Positions 9,219-16,825 of a stretch of 64,000 bases of DNA are shown here, piece by piece. How positions within the stretch are numbered: position 1 is the stretch's first letter; each line of letters opens with the position of its first letter. Position numbers and translations under genes: made by a program. Under the pieces are notes generated by a model, which saw nothing but the letters and a program-made list of their open reading frames with translations, had not been told where the DNA came from and did no database searches. This stretch comes from Mycobacterium sp. Root265 (GTDB taxonomy: Bacteria; Actinomycetota; Actinomycetes; Mycobacteriales; Mycobacteriaceae), in the NCBI RefSeq assembly GCF_001428895.1, contig NZ_LMJA01000022.1:207915-271914 (forward strand), in the 5' to 3' direction.

Positions 9219-9985
9219 TGCTGCTCCAGGTGTTCGATGAGCGCGGGGGTGATGGTGGCGGGCTGCTCGGCGTTGGCCAGATGGGCGGCCTGCGGCACGG
9301 TCAGCAGGCGCGACCCGGGGATCCGGGCGACGATCTCCTCCAGCTTGGCCGGCGGCGTCGCGGGATCGTCCGCGCCGGCGATGGCGAGGGTGGGCGCGGT
9401 GATGGTGGAAAGCTGTTCGCGCAGATCGAGTGCGGCGATGGCTTCACAGCACGCCGCGTAGCCTTCGGCCGACGTGTCCGCGACCATCTGCTCGTGTGCG
9501 CTGCGCACGTCGGGGCGCGCGTCCAGGTAGGCCGGGGTGAACCAGCGCTGCACGACGGCGGCGGCCACCGCCGCGCTGCCCTGCGCGCGGACGATCGCGG
9601 CGCGGTCGGTCCACGCCGACGCCGGGGGCAGCTGCGCCCCGGTGCACAGCAGCGCAAGCCGTTGCACCCGTTCCGGATTGCGGATCGCCACCCGCATGAC
9701 GGTCATCCCGCCGAGCGACAAGCCGACCAGATGGGCCTTGGCGATGCCGAGCCGATCGAGCAGCGCCACGAGATCATCGGCCAGATCGTCGATCAGGTAC
9801 GGGCCCGCGGGCACCGGCGATCCGCCGTGGCCGCGGGTGTCATAGCGCACCACCCGGAAGCGCTGCTCCAGTTCGGCGAGCTGGGCGTCCCACATGTGGT
9901 GGGTGGAGCCCAGCGAGTTGGACAACACGACCGCCGGGGCCTCGGCGCGTCCCGAGACGACGGCGTGTACGTCGATGGCGCTCAT
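9215..9985 (-). CDS. pcaD: 3-oxoadipate enol-lactonase (alpha/beta hydrolase)
   Basis: 256 residues from ATG 9985, which overlaps the thiolase stop (ATGA). The SNSLGSTHHMWD and RYDTRGHGGSPVPAGPY segments are characteristic of enol-lactonases. The nucleophile is the Ser of GLSLGG, the acid an Asp in GADDPATP and the base the His of PQAAHLAN. It hydrolyses 3-oxoadipate enol-lactone to 3-oxoadipate, the point where the catechol and protocatechuate branches meet. Confidence 0.85.
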   Translation of the reverse strand: MSAIDVHAVVSGRAEAPAVVLSNSLGSTHHMWDAQLAELEQRFRVVRYDTRGHGGSPVPAGPYLIDDLADDLVALLDRLGIAKAHLVGLSLGGMTVMRVAIRNPERVQRLALLCTGAQLPPASAWTDRAAIVRAQGSAAVAAAVVQRWFTPAYLDARPDVRSAHEQMVADTSAEGYAACCEAIAALDLREQLSTITAPTLAIAGADDPATPPAKLEEIVARIPGSRLLTVPQAAHLANAEQPATITPALIEHLEQQ

Positions 9986-11196
9986 CGGAGGGCCTCGAAA
10001 ACCGCTGCCAGGCCCTGTCCGCCACCGATGCACATGGTTTCGAGCACCGTTCGTGCGCCGCGGCGGCGTGCCTCGTGCGCGACGGTGGCCAGGATGCGCG
10101 CACCGGTCGCGCCGACCGGATGGCCCAACGAGATCCCGGATCCGTTCGGGTTCAGGCGATCATCGAGCGGATCGACCTTCCATTCGGCCAGCACCGCCAG
10201 CACCTGCGCGGCGAACGCCTCGTTGAGTTCGATCAAGTCGATCTCGTCGAGGGTGAGGCCCGCGCGCTGCAGCGCGGCGGCGGTCGCGGCCACCGGCCCG
10301 ATGCCCATGGTTTCCGGCCGGCAGCCCGTTACCGCCCATGACCGCAGCGCCAGCATCGGGGTGAGCCCGAGGCGCTCGGCTTCGGCGGCGGTGGTGACGA
10401 CACACAATGCCGCACCGTCATTCTGGCCGGACGCATTGCCGGCGGTGACGGTCGAGTCGGCGTCGATCTTGGTACGCACGGCGCGTAGTGCCGCCAGCTT
10501 CTCGACGCTGACGTCGGTGCGCGGGTGTTCGTCGCGGTCGACGATGACGTCGGGGCGGCCGCGCGTGCCGGTGATCGTCACCGGTACCAGTTCCTCGGCG
10601 AAACGCCCCTGCTCATGGGCGGCGATCGCCCGCTGATGCGAACGCACTGCCAGTTCGTCCTGCTCGGCGCGGCCGATGCCGTAGTGGCGGCGCAGGTTCT
10701 CCGCGGTCTCGATCATCCCGCCCGCGATCGGATGGTCGGCGCCACCGGCGGTTTCGCGGGCCCGGTCCAGCCGGTCCAGCAGCGCCACCCCGCCCTGGCG
10801 GACACCGGTGCGCAGACCCAGCGCGTAGTGCTCGACATTGGACATCGATTCCGCGCCACCGGCGACCACCACGCGCGCCGCGCCGGTGGCGACCTGACCG
10901 GCGGCGTAGAGCACGGCCTGCAGACCGGAGCCGCAGCGGCGGTCGATCTGCAGCCCCGGAACCCCGGTGCCGAGGCCGGCATCCAGTGCGGCGATGCGGC
11001 CGATGGCCGGGGCCTCCCCGCTCGGGTAGCCGTGCCCGAGGACGACATCGTCGACATCGCCTTCACCGAGGCCGGTCCGTTCGACGAGCGCGCGCAGGGT
11101 GAGGGTGGCCAGGTCGGCGGCCGTCAACGCCGACAGGGCACCGCCCATGCGTCCCACCGGGGTGCGCAGTGGATTGCAGATCACGATGTCGGTCAT
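9982..11196 (-). CDS. pcaF: Thiolase, probable 3-oxoadipyl-CoA thiolase
   Basis: 404 residues with all thiolase signatures: nucleophile Cys in DRRCGSGLQAV (about residue 88), ELNEAFA, the GHPVGATGAR loop, and the second Cys in TMCIGGGQG. It would cleave 3-oxoadipyl-CoA to succinyl-CoA and acetyl-CoA. It is the first gene of the pcaF-pcaD-pcaI-pcaJ operon and is divergent from a LysR regulator. By sequence alone it could be a general acetyl-CoA acetyltransferase; the operon context favours PcaF. Confidence 0.85.
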   Translation of the reverse strand: MTDIVICNPLRTPVGRMGGALSALTAADLATLTLRALVERTGLGEGDVDDVVLGHGYPSGEAPAIGRIAALDAGLGTGVPGLQIDRRCGSGLQAVLYAAGQVATGAARVVVAGGAESMSNVEHYALGLRTGVRQGGVALLDRLDRARETAGGADHPIAGGMIETAENLRRHYGIGRAEQDELAVRSHQRAIAAHEQGRFAEELVPVTITGTRGRPDVIVDRDEHPRTDVSVEKLAALRAVRTKIDADSTVTAGNASGQNDGAALCVVTTAAEAERLGLTPMLALRSWAVTGCRPETMGIGPVAATAAALQRAGLTLDEIDLIELNEAFAAQVLAVLAEWKVDPLDDRLNPNGSGISLGHPVGATGARILATVAHEARRRGARTVLETMCIGGGQGLAAVFEALR

Positions 11197-11220
11197 TCCT
11201 CGACCGTAGGCCGCGCAAGA

Positions 11221-11235
11221 GATATTCTGAAATAC
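11221..11235. promoter_or_regulatory. AT-rich dyad in the pca/LysR intergenic region
   Basis: The 76-base gap between the divergent pcaF and LysR genes contains TATT-CTGA-AATA (11223-11234) in an AT-rich island that stands out from the surrounding GC-rich DNA. LysR proteins bind AT-rich dyads of the T-N11-A type, so this is the likely binding site and the overlapping promoter region. Confidence 0.4.
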
Positions 11236-11272
11236 CTAAATCGGCGTCAGTAATATGCAGGAGGTCTCAATC

Positions 11273-12157
11273 GTGGAGTTGCGACACCTGCGGTATTTCC
11301 AGGCGGTCGCCGAGGAGCTGCACTTCGGCAGGGCCGCGGAACGGCTGCACATCGCCCAGCCACCGCTGTCCCAGCAGATCCGGCAGTTGGAGCGTGAACT
11401 CGGGGTCGACCTGCTGACCAGGAGTACCCGCAGGGTGGACCTGACGGCGGCGGGCGCGGCGTATCTGAAGCGGGTGGCCGCGATCCTGGATGCGGTGGAC
11501 GACGCCGGGCAGCAGGCGCGCCGGGTGGCCGACGGCGTGGAGGGCCACCTCACCATCGGCTGCGTGGGATCGGCGACGTACTCGGTGCTGCCACGACTGG
11601 TGCGCGCCATGCGCGATGCGCTGCCGCATCTGGAGATCAGCATCCGCGGTGAGATGCTGGCCCCCGCGCAGCTGGACGCCCTGCGCTCCGGCGATATCGA
11701 CATCGGGCTGATGCGGCCACCGGTGGCGGATGCCGGCATCCGGTGCGTCACGCTACGGCGCGACCGCCTCATCGCGGCGCTGCCTGCCGGGCACCCGCTG
11801 GCCCGCCACGATGCACTCGACGTCGCCGATCTGCGCGACCAGGACTTCATCGCCCATGCCGGCCAGGGACGTTCGGTGATGGGCGGGGTGCTCGCCGCGG
11901 TGTGCGCGGACGCCGGGTTCGCACCCCGGATCCGCCATGAGGTCTCCGAGACGTCGACGTTGGTCACCCTGGTGGCGGCGGGGCTCGGGGTGGCGGTGGT
12001 GCCCGCACCCACGGCCGATCTGGACGTCGCCGGGGTCAGCTATCGCCCGCTGCGGCCGGCAACGCTGGGAGTCGACCTGGTGGCGGCGCATCTGGACGGC
12101 GGCGCCTCACCCGCGATCGGGCGGGCGCTCGACGTCCTGCGCGAAATCACCCGGTGA
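11273..12157 (+). CDS. LysR family transcriptional regulator of the pca operon
   Basis: 294 residues from GTG 11273, which has an excellent AGGAGG site at 11259-11264; the ATG at 11255 would sit upstream of that site. The winged HTH reads LRYFQAVAEELHFGRAAERLHIAQPPLSQQIRQLE, close to the CatR/BenM/PcaQ group. A periplasmic-binding-protein-like effector domain follows. It is divergent from pcaF, so it probably activates the beta-ketoadipate genes in response to a pathway intermediate. Confidence 0.88.
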   Translation: MELRHLRYFQAVAEELHFGRAAERLHIAQPPLSQQIRQLERELGVDLLTRSTRRVDLTAAGAAYLKRVAAILDAVDDAGQQARRVADGVEGHLTIGCVGSATYSVLPRLVRAMRDALPHLEISIRGEMLAPAQLDALRSGDIDIGLMRPPVADAGIRCVTLRRDRLIAALPAGHPLARHDALDVADLRDQDFIAHAGQGRSVMGGVLAAVCADAGFAPRIRHEVSETSTLVTLVAAGLGVAVVPAPTADLDVAGVSYRPLRPATLGVDLVAAHLDGGASPAIGRALDVLREITR

Positions 12158-12162
12158 CCGGA

Positions 12163-13239
12163 TCAGCTGGCGTGCCGAAATCTGTTGCCGCCGGCCCGCT
12201 TCGCGTTGTACATCGCCTCATCAGCAGCCACCACCAGACCGTCGATCCGCGCGCGCAGCGTCACCTCGTCATCGTCCAAGGTGTGGATCTCGGCCGATGA
12301 CGTCCCGACACTGGCCGTGACCGGCACCGGCAGATCGGCGATGGCCCGGCAGATCCGGCGGGACAGCAGCGTGGGGTCCGCGGTCCCGCACGCGGCCGCG
12401 ACGACGAACTCCTCACCGCCGATCCGCCCGATCACCGCCGTGGTGTCGAAGACGGCGTGGCCCAGCGCGCGCCCGACCGCCACCAGGGCGTCATCACCGG
12501 CCTGATGCCCGTACGTGTCATTGATGTGCTTGAAATCGTCGAGGTCCACGACGGCCACCACCAGATGGGCACGGTCGGTGGCGGCCAGCATCTTGGCGAT
12601 GTGCTGCTGAAACGCCCGGCGGTTGAGCAGACCGGTCAGCGGATCCCGGTCGGCCTGTTCGAGGTCGACGCCGAGCGCACGGACGAGGACGTGAATGGCG
12701 ACCGGCATGACGATGTTGACCTGCAGCACCAGGAAGATGTCGACCAGGGCGAGCGCGACGTGACCGGAGGCGACCACGCGGACCGCCACCACCAGGGCCA
12801 CCGCCGTTGCCAGCACGAAGTTGTACAGCACCAGCGCCGTCCCGTGGAAGAACGCGATGTACGCGGCGGTGGTCGCGAAGGCGATACAGCCGGTGAGACC
12901 GCCCTGCGGGTTGGGATAGGACAGACAGGCCAGCGCCACCGAGGTGTTCGACACCAGCGCGAAGGCCAGCGACTGACCGCGCGTCGGCCACGTCAGCACC
13001 CACAGCACCGCACCGGCGACGCCGCCGGCGAACGCGGTCCACATCATCACCTGCGCGACGGTGTCGCGGGGGCCGTCGACGCTGTTCACCAGCACCAGCA
13101 GGCACAGGGCCAACGACCCGGCAACCGAGGCCATGGCCACCCGCACGGCACCGGTCATGCGCCGCGCGACGAGGTAGTCGGTGATCCATTCGTAGTGGTT
13201 GGCGCGTAGCAACCACCTACCCGGTCCCGTCGCGGTCAT
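12163..13239 (-). CDS. Membrane-anchored GGDEF diguanylate cyclase
   Basis: 358 residues. About six hydrophobic segments fill residues 35-185 and a cytoplasmic GGDEF domain follows (DRDPLTGLLNRRAF to the end). The active-site loop reads GGEEF, the metal site DLDDFKHIND is intact, and no EAL domain is present. It should make cyclic di-GMP from two GTP. I see no RxxD inhibitory site immediately upstream of GGEEF. It ends five bases from the convergent LysR gene, leaving almost no room for a terminator. Confidence 0.9.
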   Translation of the reverse strand: MTATGPGRWLLRANHYEWITDYLVARRMTGAVRVAMASVAGSLALCLLVLVNSVDGPRDTVAQVMMWTAFAGGVAGAVLWVLTWPTRGQSLAFALVSNTSVALACLSYPNPQGGLTGCIAFATTAAYIAFFHGTALVLYNFVLATAVALVVAVRVVASGHVALALVDIFLVLQVNIVMPVAIHVLVRALGVDLEQADRDPLTGLLNRRAFQQHIAKMLAATDRAHLVVAVVDLDDFKHINDTYGHQAGDDALVAVGRALGHAVFDTTAVIGRIGGEEFVVAAACGTADPTLLSRRICRAIADLPVPVTASVGTSSAEIHTLDDDEVTLRARIDGLVVAADEAMYNAKRAGGNRFRHAS

Positions 13240-13481
13240 CGTCGTAACCCCTGATCGTGGTGCTGGTCAGCAAATCATCCACGACAGTACAGTGACGCCG
13301 ACGTAAGCGTCGGTGAAGTGCACTGACTGGGTCGCTTGCGGCAGCGCGGGCAGCGGCTTCCAGCAATGGCTTTGGCCGGCATCGCACGCCGATACGTAGA
13401 CCACCACCGCGGCAACGACGCGGATACCATGATGCCGCCACGAGCCTTCCCGGGCGTCGTCACGCCTGCGGAAAGGACGTC

Positions 13482-14882
13482 ATGCCCCACCCGACTCGTA
13501 CCGTTGCGCTGGTCTCCACCATTGTCGCGTTGGCGGGTTGCGCCGCGGCGCAGCCGGCGGGCTCCTACGCCGGCGAGCTGAAGGACCGGATCACCACCGA
13601 CGCCATCTTCGGCCACCTCGAGCAGTTCCAGCAGATCGCCGAGAATCACGGCGGCAACCGCCAGACCGGCACGCCCGGCTATCAGGCGAGCGTCGACTAC
13701 GTTTCCGACCTCCTCACGGAGAAGGGATTCGACGTCTACATCGACGAGTTCGAGGCCGGGGTGTTCGATGTCCAGGCCGAATCGCTGCGCGTCGACGACA
13801 TCCCCTTCCCGGCGCGTGCGGTCGAGCACAGCGCGGTCAGCCCCGAAGGCGGGGTCTCCGGACCGTTGCTCGTCGCGCCCGATGAGCAGGCCCAGGGCTG
13901 CACCGCTGCCGACTACGGCACCGCCGCGGCCGACGGTGCGGTCGCCGTCGCGTGGCGCGGTGGCTGTTCTCTCGCCGACAAGGCCGCCGCCGCCACCGAG
14001 CGGGGTGCCGTGGGCCTGGTCATCGTCAACAACGTCGACGAGGCGGTGTTCGGCGGTCGACTGCTCGACGAGGACGAGGTGCAACTCCCGGTGCTCTCGG
14101 TCGGCCGCGTCGACGGGATGGATCTGGTGCGACGACGTGGGACCGCGACGGCGGAGGTTGTGGCCCGGGTCGAGCAACGCCCGGTGCGCAGCGTGATCGC
14201 CCAGACCACCACCGGTTCGGCGGTCGACGTCGTCATGGTCGGCGCCCACCTGGACAGCAACGCGCTCGGTCCGGGTATCGACGACAACGCCTCCGGTGTG
14301 GCCGCCGTGTTGGAAACCGCGCTGCAGATGGGCCCCAAGCCGCCGATCGAGAACGGGGTGCGCTTCGCCTTCTGGGCCGGCGAGAAGGAATGGATGCTCG
14401 GATCCCAGCATTACGTCGGCTCGCTCGATGAGACGGCGTTGTCGCGGATCGCGCTGTACCTGAACGTCGACATGGTCGCCTCGCCCGACCCGGATTATCT
14501 GGTCCTCGACGCCGATGGCACGCTGCCGCCGCACCCACAGACCGATGTGACGGCACCGGAGGGTTCTGCCGCCATCGAGCATGCGCTGACCGACTACCTC
14601 GCCGGCCAGGGGATCACCCCCGGCCTTCTGCTTTTCGACGGTCGAGGCGATGGGAATCCGTTTGCCCACACCGGCATTCCGATCGGCGCGCTCAGCACCG
14701 GCCGGCCCTCGGAGGACGGCAACGATGCCGCGGGCGACACGATCGCCAATGTCAGCCGCGACGCCCTCGCGGTCACCGGACCCGCGATCGCCCATACCGT
14801 CGGGCTGTACGCGCAGGACCAGGCCGGCCAGTACGGCGTGCCGTCCTACGACGATCGAGACCGGCAGCCGCTGGAGCCCTGA
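13482..14882 (+). CDS. lpqL: M28 family zinc aminopeptidase lipoprotein, LpqL-like
   Basis: 466 residues. The signal peptide ends in the lipobox LAGC (Cys20), so it is predicted to be a lipoprotein on the outer face of the membrane. A protease-associated domain spans about residues 110-215. The M28 domain then shows VGAHLDSNALGPGIDDNASG (first metal His and bridging Asp), FWAGEKEWMLGSQHY (Glu pair) and LNVDMVASPD. It should trim N-terminal residues from peptides. GGAAAGGA-like ribosome site (GGAAAGGAC) precedes ATG 13482. The name follows my memory of M. tuberculosis Rv0418. Confidence 0.85.
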   Translation: MPHPTRTVALVSTIVALAGCAAAQPAGSYAGELKDRITTDAIFGHLEQFQQIAENHGGNRQTGTPGYQASVDYVSDLLTEKGFDVYIDEFEAGVFDVQAESLRVDDIPFPARAVEHSAVSPEGGVSGPLLVAPDEQAQGCTAADYGTAAADGAVAVAWRGGCSLADKAAAATERGAVGLVIVNNVDEAVFGGRLLDEDEVQLPVLSVGRVDGMDLVRRRGTATAEVVARVEQRPVRSVIAQTTTGSAVDVVMVGAHLDSNALGPGIDDNASGVAAVLETALQMGPKPPIENGVRFAFWAGEKEWMLGSQHYVGSLDETALSRIALYLNVDMVASPDPDYLVLDADGTLPPHPQTDVTAPEGSAAIEHALTDYLAGQGITPGLLLFDGRGDGNPFAHTGIPIGALSTGRPSEDGNDAAGDTIANVSRDALAVTGPAIAHTVGLYAQDQAGQYGVPSYDDRDRQPLEP

Positions 14883-14891
14883 GTCGGAGCC

Positions 14892-15332
14892 TCAGGCCGG
14901 GGTGAGCACCACCAGCGGGATGGGCCGCGTGGTCGCCGCCTGATACTCGGTGTAGTTCTTGTTCTTCGCGGTGACGATCCCCCACAGCCGCGCGTAGTCG
15001 GCCTCGTCCGGGGTGATCGGGCGTGCGGTCACCGGAAAGCGGCGACGACCGAGGTTGACTTCGGCACCGGGATTGGCGCGCAGGTTGTGGTACCAGGCGG
15101 GATGCCGGTCGGCGCCGCCGTTGCTCGCCGCGATCAGGTACTCCTCGCCGTCTCGCCAGTACCCGAGCGCGCTGGAACGCAGCGTGCCGGTCTTCGCCCC
15201 TTTCGCATGGAGCAGCAAGGTCGGCGTACCCATCAGCCGGTGGCCGAGCCATCCGCCGGTGCGGCGGTAGATCGCGTTGTGCAGACGCAGCAGCGCCAGC
15301 ACCGGCGCCGGGATGCTTCTTTCATCGGACAT
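14892..15332 (-). CDS. Ddn-family F420H2-dependent reductase
   Basis: 146 residues, the usual size of the split-beta-barrel Ddn/FDR proteins. Visible family elements are LLLHAKGAKTGTLRSSALGYW, YLIAASNGGADRHPAWYHNLRANPGAEV and ITPDEADYARLW near the F420-binding face. Members reduce quinones or nitroaromatics with F420H2. GGGAG precedes ATG 15332. It is divergent from a TetR gene only 37 bases away, which probably represses it. Confidence 0.88.
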   Translation of the reverse strand: MSDERSIPAPVLALLRLHNAIYRRTGGWLGHRLMGTPTLLLHAKGAKTGTLRSSALGYWRDGEEYLIAASNGGADRHPAWYHNLRANPGAEVNLGRRRFPVTARPITPDEADYARLWGIVTAKNKNYTEYQAATTRPIPLVVLTPA

Positions 15333-15366
15333 GTCGGTAACTCCCTGTGGGTTGGTTTAACTTGTA

Positions 15367-15378
15367 TGCATGCATGCA
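15367..15378. promoter_or_regulatory. Palindrome between the Ddn-like and TetR genes
   Basis: The 12-base perfect palindrome TGCATGCATGCA lies in the short divergent gap and includes the first ATG (15370) of the TetR frame. Flanking AACTT and AAGTT extend the dyad loosely. It is a probable TetR operator, and it casts doubt on 15370 as the real start of the regulator. Confidence 0.55.
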
Positions 15379-16005
15379 GAAAAGTTACCGGCGCCCACCG
15401 ACAAGTCCATGGGCCCGACCCGACGGACCCAGGAGCAGCGCCGCGCCGAGGCCGAGCGGCGCGTGCTGGATGCCGCGATGACCCTCATCGCACAGAACGG
15501 CTCCCGGGCCGTCACTCTCGCCCAGGTCGGCGAGGCCGCCGGGTACAGCCGCGGCATCGTGCATCAATACTTCGGGAACCGGGCCGGCCTGCTCGAGGCG
15601 GTCATGGGCGACGCGGGGACCTTCGACGTGCCCGACTACGACGGGCACGCACTCGACCAGATCGCCGACCTGGTCGCATCCTATTTCCGCAACGTCGTCA
15701 ACCGCACCCCGTCGTCACGGGCCTTTCTCCAGCTGTGGGGCGAGGCCATCGCCGCGGACCCCGTGCTCACTCCCTTGTTCGCCGAACGCGACGCGTCCTT
15801 CCGCACGTTCCTGGCGAACCGGATCAAGGCCGGCATCATCGACGGCTCCATCAGAGCGGACATCGACCCGAAAAGCGCAGCGGTGCTGCTCTTGTCGATT
15901 CTGCGGGGTACCGGACTCCAGCTCATCGCCAACCCGCCGGTGCGGAACCTAACCACCCTCATCGCCGAGGCGAAGCGCTCGGTCGCTGCGGCGTTGAAGG
16001 CGTGA
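15370..16005 (+). CDS. TetR family transcriptional regulator
   Basis: 211 residues from ATG 15370 or 198 from ATG 15409. The later start is plausible because 15370 lies inside the putative operator and neither has a good ribosome site. The HTH reads VTLAQVGEAAGYSRGIVHQYFGNRAGLLEAV, followed by a TetR C-terminal domain. It likely represses the divergent F420-dependent reductase and itself. The stop codon abuts the convergent phosphoesterase stop with no gap. Confidence 0.88.
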   Translation: MHAEKLPAPTDKSMGPTRRTQEQRRAEAERRVLDAAMTLIAQNGSRAVTLAQVGEAAGYSRGIVHQYFGNRAGLLEAVMGDAGTFDVPDYDGHALDQIADLVASYFRNVVNRTPSSRAFLQLWGEAIAADPVLTPLFAERDASFRTFLANRIKAGIIDGSIRADIDPKSAAVLLLSILRGTGLQLIANPPVRNLTTLIAEAKRSVAAALKA

Positions 16006-16821
16006 CTACACCCGGATAACGCTCCCGGTGAGTTCGAAGGCGCGCCATGGGCTTGTCGGCGTACCGCGGTGGTCGGGGTCGACGCCGATGAGCCGGCCGC
16101 CGGCAAGATGCACGGCTTCGTGTTTGGCGTCGACATCGACGGTGACGAGAGCTTCGACGCCGGCCGGCGGTACGGCCGAACCGTCTCCCCGCCATGGGGT
16201 GATGCTGTTGTGGCCGTGGATCTGACTGAACGGCAGTTGCCGGTCCGCCCATCCGGGCAGCAGTTCGGTCATGGTATCGGCCCACAGGGGCCCGGCATCC
16301 TGGGCATTGGTCCCATGCAACATCGCTCCGGCACGGAACACTCTGTCGGCGTCGGACTTCGAGAGTTCGTTGATCCGGCGGGCGGCCTCCGCGGCGGTAA
16401 GCGGGCCGCCGAGGACCCCGGCCCAGAATTCGGCGGTGATGCCCGCATGCGTGATGAGGAAGGACTCGTCCGCGGTGTCGGCCGCGGCGGCCACCACGGC
16501 GGAACCGTTCTTCCACCAGCGCTTGATGGTGCGAATGTGTTTGCGGCTTAGAGTCTCCGGCCACGCGAACACCGGCGGCTGCAGATAGTGCGCCTCGTGA
16601 TTGCCGATGAGCTGAATCCACTGCGCGGGCTGGGTGCGTAGGTAGCCGTCGATCATGTCAACGACCTGGGCGGAGTCGGGGCCCCGATGAATCAGATCCC
16701 CGACCTGGACGACGATCAGATCCTCGGGTAGGGAGCCGTCGGGGTGGGCGCCGAGCCGGGCGAGCTCGTGGCGCAGTGGGTTGGCGTGTCCACCGACGTC
16801 ACCGATGACGGCGATCCGCAT
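16006..16821 (-). CDS. Calcineurin-like metallophosphoesterase
   Basis: 271 residues. The dimetal site is complete: GDVGGH near the start (residues 7-12), GDLIHRGP (residues 41-48), IGNHEAH (residues 72-78), THAG (about 128-131) and IHGHN in the last third. It resembles bacterial Ser/Thr phosphatase or Ap4A hydrolase-type enzymes. It is the last gene of a minus-strand operon, four bases after the DUF294 protein. The substrate, protein or nucleotide, cannot be told from sequence. Confidence 0.85.
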   Translation of the reverse strand: MRIAVIGDVGGHANPLRHELARLGAHPDGSLPEDLIVVQVGDLIHRGPDSAQVVDMIDGYLRTQPAQWIQLIGNHEAHYLQPPVFAWPETLSRKHIRTIKRWWKNGSAVVAAAADTADESFLITHAGITAEFWAGVLGGPLTAAEAARRINELSKSDADRVFRAGAMLHGTNAQDAGPLWADTMTELLPGWADRQLPFSQIHGHNSITPWRGDGSAVPPAGVEALVTVDVDAKHEAVHLAGGRLIGVDPDHRGTPTSPWRAFELTGSVIRV

Positions 16822-16825
16822 CCCG

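Noticed and set aside
13298-13313. CCGACG-TAAG-CGTCGG hairpin in the gap between the diguanylate cyclase and LpqL genes
   Set aside because: Only a 6-base stem in GC-rich DNA, not near a stop or start codon; too weak to call a terminator or riboswitch.
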